Part shown: piece by piece, positions 13,793 to 16,317 of the stretch
Layout of the letters: the number at the start of each line of letters is the position of its first letter
Position numbering within the stretch: the first letter of the stretch is position 1
Assembly: GCA_910585455.1 (NCBI GenBank)
Contig: CAJUEL010000072.1
Span: 1 to 16,317 of the forward strand
DNA: 16,317 nucleotides
Origin: an uncultured Eisenbergiella sp.
GTDB lineage: Bacteria > Bacillota > Clostridia > Lachnospirales > Lachnospiraceae
Reading direction: 5' to 3'
Translations under genes and position numbers: made by a program
The notes under the pieces: generated by a model
The model's database searches: none
Told to the model about the DNA's origin: nothing
What the model saw: only the letters and a program-made list of their open reading frames with translations

Positions 13793-14643
13793 TTGTGGAT
13801 CTTTGTTGCAGGAGCAGAGAGAGAACCTCCTATAAAGAATGACGCGAAAAGCGGTGCATTGGCAGCCGATTACCTCCAGCGAGACGGTGATGCGTTTACT
13901 TTTTGGTCGGTTTGAAAATCTGCAGCGGTCGGCAGGTCATACGGCCGGAACAACTTACAGAGCGTGATTCTGCTAAGATTGCGCTGCCTTATGGTGCTGA
14001 TGGCGCAGTGGTTCCTGTCCAGAAGTTCCGTGATGCGCAGAAACTGTATGCTGCAATGACGGACGGAAAGATGGAATATGTGCTTTATGGTGCGGAGAAC
14101 CAGGCGAGAATTCATTATGCCATGGCCGTAAAGAACAATCTGTATGATGCCCTGGAATATGCAGGGCAGGTGGAAGAGGCGGCAAAGTCACACAGGCAGG
14201 AAATGAAGCAGTGGAAAGAGCAAAATGAAACAGAATCTGGCGAAAATAAAAAGACTCCAAATTCAGGTGAATTTTTGAGTGGTTTTTGGGCGGAGGACAG
14301 ACTGATACCATCCATTACGGTGACTATATTCTTTGGTTCGGAAGAATGGGATGGACCATTAAGCCTGTTTGAAATGATGGATGCGTCAGATCCGGATGTG
14401 CTTGCCTGTATGGACAATTATCATGTGCGGCTGATTGCTCCGGCCCGGATGACGGATGAAGAAATAATGAAGTTCCAGTCAAGTCTGCGGGAAGTCATGT
14501 TCTTCATCAAGTATTCTAAAGATAAAGAAAACCTGGACAGGGTACTGAAAGCGAACGAAAAGCGTTTCCGGGAAGTGGAGCGCAGGGCAGCGGACGTCAT
14601 TGAGGCAATTACAAATTCGGGTTTATCTGTTAAACCCTCTTAA
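13793..14643 (+). pseudogene. Rpn-family nuclease/putative transposase, 5' frameshift and 3' truncation
   Basis: The main frame (13903-14643, 246 codons) matches Rpn-type PD-(D/E)XK proteins common and multi-copy in Lachnospiraceae: SGRQVIRPEQL, IALPYGADGAVVPVQKFRD, YVLYGAENQARIHYAMAVKNNLYDALEYAGQVE, EFLSGFW, TVTIFFGSEEWDGPLSLFEMM, YHVRLIAPARMTDEE and REVMFFIKYSKDKENL. The N-terminal part (KNDAKSGALAADYLQRDGDAFT) lies in the next frame, ending near 13900, so a frameshift separates it; the first codon of the main frame is a TTG without a ribosome site. Relatives continue past AITNSGLSV into a charged Q/E-rich tail, but here a stop follows after three residues, where the terminator and integrase fragment begin. 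The catalytic E-N-Q (GAENQ) is present. Probably inactive. Confidence 0.7.
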
Positions 14644-14695
14644 AACGCTGTATTTTCAAGGCATTTCGCCTGTTTTGTGTTTCAACCTTATGTAT

Positions 14696-14742
14696 TTTCC
14701 CTTGTTTTTGCCCTTACGAGCCGAAACAAGGGAAAGTTTTTT
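14696..14742 (+). terminator. Rho-independent terminator
   Basis: TTTCCCTTGTTT (14696-14707) and AAACAAGGGAAA (14724-14735) form a perfect 12-base stem with a 16-base loop, followed by TTTTTT (14737-14742). It ends transcription running rightward out of the Rpn-type gene. On the minus strand the same stem follows the integrase stop codon directly. Confidence 0.8.
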
Positions 14743-15350
14743 AGCCTCCGCCGACTACTTTATCCAGCAGTCTTGCGGAAGTACGCTTCGCTTCCCCTGT
14801 AGCGTGAGCGTAGATGTTCATTGTGGTGCTGACATCGGCGTGTCCGAGAAGCTCCTGCACATCCTTCGGCGCTGCCCCGTTTGAGAGCAGATTGCTCGTG
14901 AATGTGTGGCGAAGCTGGTGGAAATGAAAGCCCTCCAAGCCCTCGACCTTTTTGCTTGTCGTCCTGCACATAATCCCTACTGTACTCGGTGATTCGTATG
15001 CGCCGTCAGGTCTGATGCAGACAAAGGATATTTCCTTGTAGCCCTCTGGGATTTCTTCTGTTCTCGGCAGGCTGTAAACCTCGTAGTAAGTACGGTCTTT
15101 TTCCTTCACCCCGGTGTAGTAGTAGTTGAGGTGGTAAAGCCCGCCGTACTGGAAGCGGTTTTTGTGCTGTTCGGTTTTTGCCGCTTTGAGGATCGCCGCC
15201 AGTGTGTCGCAGAAGTCCACAGTGCGGACTTTCTTCCGCTTGGTCGCCCCTATCTCGGTTTTGTGCCTTGCCCCGTTGTAGCGCATACTGCGGCGCACCG
15301 TAAGGTACTGCTTGTCAAGGTTGATATCCTGCCAAGTCAAGCCGCAGAGA
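14741..15350 (-). pseudogene. Tyrosine recombinase (phage/ICE-type integrase), C-terminal catalytic fragment
   Basis: The catalytic domain is well preserved: CGLTWQDINLDKQYLTVRRS, the beta-hairpin lysine region TKRKKVRTVDF, the H-x-x-R box HFHQLRHTFTSNLL, LLGHADVSTTMNIYAHAT with histidine and the nucleophilic tyrosine (IYAH). A typical ICE integrase has 380-420 residues. Here the arm-binding and core-binding domains and the first catalytic arginine (normally GLRxxE just before CGLTW) are missing: upstream of about 15350 the frame runs on to 15460 but is the antisense of the relaxase gene. The enzyme cannot be functional. A terminator hairpin lies immediately downstream. Its place beside the truncated Rpn-type gene suggests this was the integrase end of an element inserted there. 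Confidence 0.8.
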
Positions 15351-15886
15351 TTGCAGCCGACAATGCCGCAAGGCAGGAATGGAACAGGACAGCGGACATG
15401 GCGCTTGTATCGGGGATTGAGGAAGCGAAAATACTGGAAATTAAACAAACCGAGATACACGACAAGGTGAGCAGTTCTATCCGCAAGGGCGGCTGGCTGC
15501 CAAATCTATTCCGCCGTATCGTAAGCAAGGCAAGGGACTTTTTACAAAACCTGATCCGTGAACACGGGATACCGTCGAAGCCCACGCTCAGTATCAATAT
15601 GGCAGAGTTCCGCACCATGCGAAATCTGATGATACGGGTACAGGACGAGGCGAGGTCAATCCGCAGCTTGCAGGAAAAAGTCCCCAAACTGAAAGAACAG
15701 CTTTCCGAAGCAAAGGGCATTTTCAAAGGCAAAGAGCGCAAGGCTCTTACCGAGCAAATACAACAGACCGAAAAGGAAATATCCGATAGGCTGGATAAGC
15801 TCCCCGATATTCTCAGGGAGGATGGTTATCCCGATGTGCAGGCATTTATGGCGACCTATCGGGAAGCGGAAGCCGTTGTGGTATAA
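15330..15886 (+). pseudogene. MobA/MobL-type relaxase, C-terminal fragment
   Basis: From about 15330 the plus strand encodes 185 residues resembling the C-terminal part of MobA/MobL mobilization proteins of Clostridia elements: AARQEWNRTADMALVSGI, LEIKQTEIHDKVSSSI, then a charged coiled-coil (about LKEQLSEAKGIFKGKERKALTEQ) and GYPDVQAFMATYREAEAVV. The nicking domain with the HUH histidines and tyrosine is absent, so it cannot process an origin of transfer. Upstream codons in the same frame are the antisense of the integrase fragment. After VVV the frame stops, but the next frame continues YNRDLAER, which looks like the rest of the family tail, suggesting a small deletion. It sits 76 bases ahead of the serine recombinase on the same strand. 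Confidence 0.6.
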
Positions 15887-15921
15887 TCGTGACCTTGCCG
15901 AACGGATAACTACAATAAGGG

Positions 15922-15944
15922 TTGAGAGAAGTAGGTATTCTCAA
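15922..15944 (+). promoter_or_regulatory. Inverted repeat ahead of the serine recombinase
   Basis: TTGAGA (15922-15927) and TCTCAA (15939-15944) form a perfect 6-base repeat around 11 bases, three bases before the ribosome site AAGGAGG (15947-15953). It could be an operator or a weak RNA hairpin regulating the recombinase. Confidence 0.3.
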
Positions 15945-15962
15945 AAAAGGAGGTTACACAAT

Positions 15963-16317
15963 ATGAGGAAACAGACAGAGAAAGACAAACTCACAGCCCT
16001 TTACGAAAGACTATCCCACGACGACGAGCGGGCGGGGGAATCCGTAAGCATTGAGAACCAAAAGCGGATTTTAGAGGACTACGCAAGAAAGAACGGGTTT
16101 ACCAATATCCGGCACTTTACCGACGACGGAATCCGGGGAACAACATTCAAACGTCCGGGGCTTGACGCCATGCTGGACGAAATCCGGGCGGGGAACGTGG
16201 CAACGGTTATCATCAAAGACCAGAGCCGAATCGGGCGTGACGTGGTTGAAGTGGGGCTTTTGAAGCGCACCTTTGACGAGTACCATGTGCGTTTTATCGC
16301 CGCCAATGACAACCTTG
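15963..16317 (+). CDS. Large serine recombinase, N-terminal part (3' end outside window)
   Basis: The ATG at 15963 follows a perfect AAGGAGG at 9 bases and the frame stays open to the window end (118 codons). The resolvase-type catalytic domain is clear: LYERLSHDDE with Arg16 and nucleophilic Ser18, then SIENQKRILEDYARKNGF, FTDDGIRGTTFKRPGLDAML and VIIKDQSRIGRDVVEVG, carrying the conserved arginines. These match the recombinases of mobilizable elements such as the TnpX/TndX group (often with a DUF4368 region further on), which excise and insert elements at short GA-centred sites. Immediate proximity to the relaxase tail is the usual order in such elements, so this is probably the element's own, still intact, integration enzyme. 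Confidence 0.9.
   Translation, partial: MRKQTEKDKLTALYERLSHDDERAGESVSIENQKRILEDYARKNGFTNIRHFTDDGIRGTTFKRPGLDAMLDEIRAGNVATVIIKDQSRIGRDVVEVGLLKRTFDEYHVRFIAANDNL

Noticed and set aside
13766..16317. A new defence island beside the mobile-element genes
   Set aside because: Rpn-type nuclease, integrase and relaxase are all known families and three of the genes are visibly broken; nothing points to a multi-gene defence system.

Overview
The window looks like a chromosomal stretch from a gut Lachnospiraceae-type member of the Clostridia. The grounds are the gene families (a RimJ/RimL-like GNAT, an XRE-cupin/potABCD polyamine operon, Rpn-type nucleases, an ICE-type MobA/MobL relaxase next to a serine recombinase), strong AGGAGG ribosome binding sites, TTGACA/TATAAT promoters and several TTG starts. 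No RNA gene and no CRISPR array was seen.

Region 1 (1-3752) reads as AT-richer and is a patchwork. It holds the tail of a DUF1349 protein, an MFS sugar-type permease and a hairpin terminator. Next come an Rrf2-type repressor without its N-terminus, a consensus promoter with an operator-like inverted repeat that now drives only a 24-codon flavodoxin stub, an intact HAD hydrolase and a GNAT acetyltransferase cut off at its C-terminus. At about 3752 the GNAT runs abruptly into the tail of an unrelated protein, and the sequence becomes visibly more GC-rich.

Region 2 (3753-13765) is a well-ordered metabolic block. An AraC-type regulator is divergent from a cytoplasmic GH27 glycosidase, with three inverted repeats between them. 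A minus-strand operon then runs from 12535 down to 6705: XRE-cupin regulator, potA, potB, potC, potD and an RluA-type pseudouridine synthase. Its mRNA leader is predicted to carry an unusually large hairpin of about 300 bases. A 7-bladed propeller lactonase-type gene is divergent from it.

Region 3 (13766-16317) is accessory and decayed. It has an Rpn-type nuclease gene with a probable 5' frameshift and a missing 3' end, a hairpin terminator, and the catalytic C-terminal part of a tyrosine integrase. This abuts, head to head, the C-terminal part of a mobilization relaxase, followed by the start of an intact-looking large serine recombinase that leaves the window. It reads as one end of an integrative mobile element assembled from, or eroded into, pieces of at least two modules.

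No convincing new defence or biosynthetic system was found. The strongest unexplained signal is the long imperfect palindrome in the pot operon leader (12142-12460). The next most interesting are the scars: the flavodoxin/Rrf2 relic, the GNAT junction and the integrase/relaxase junction.
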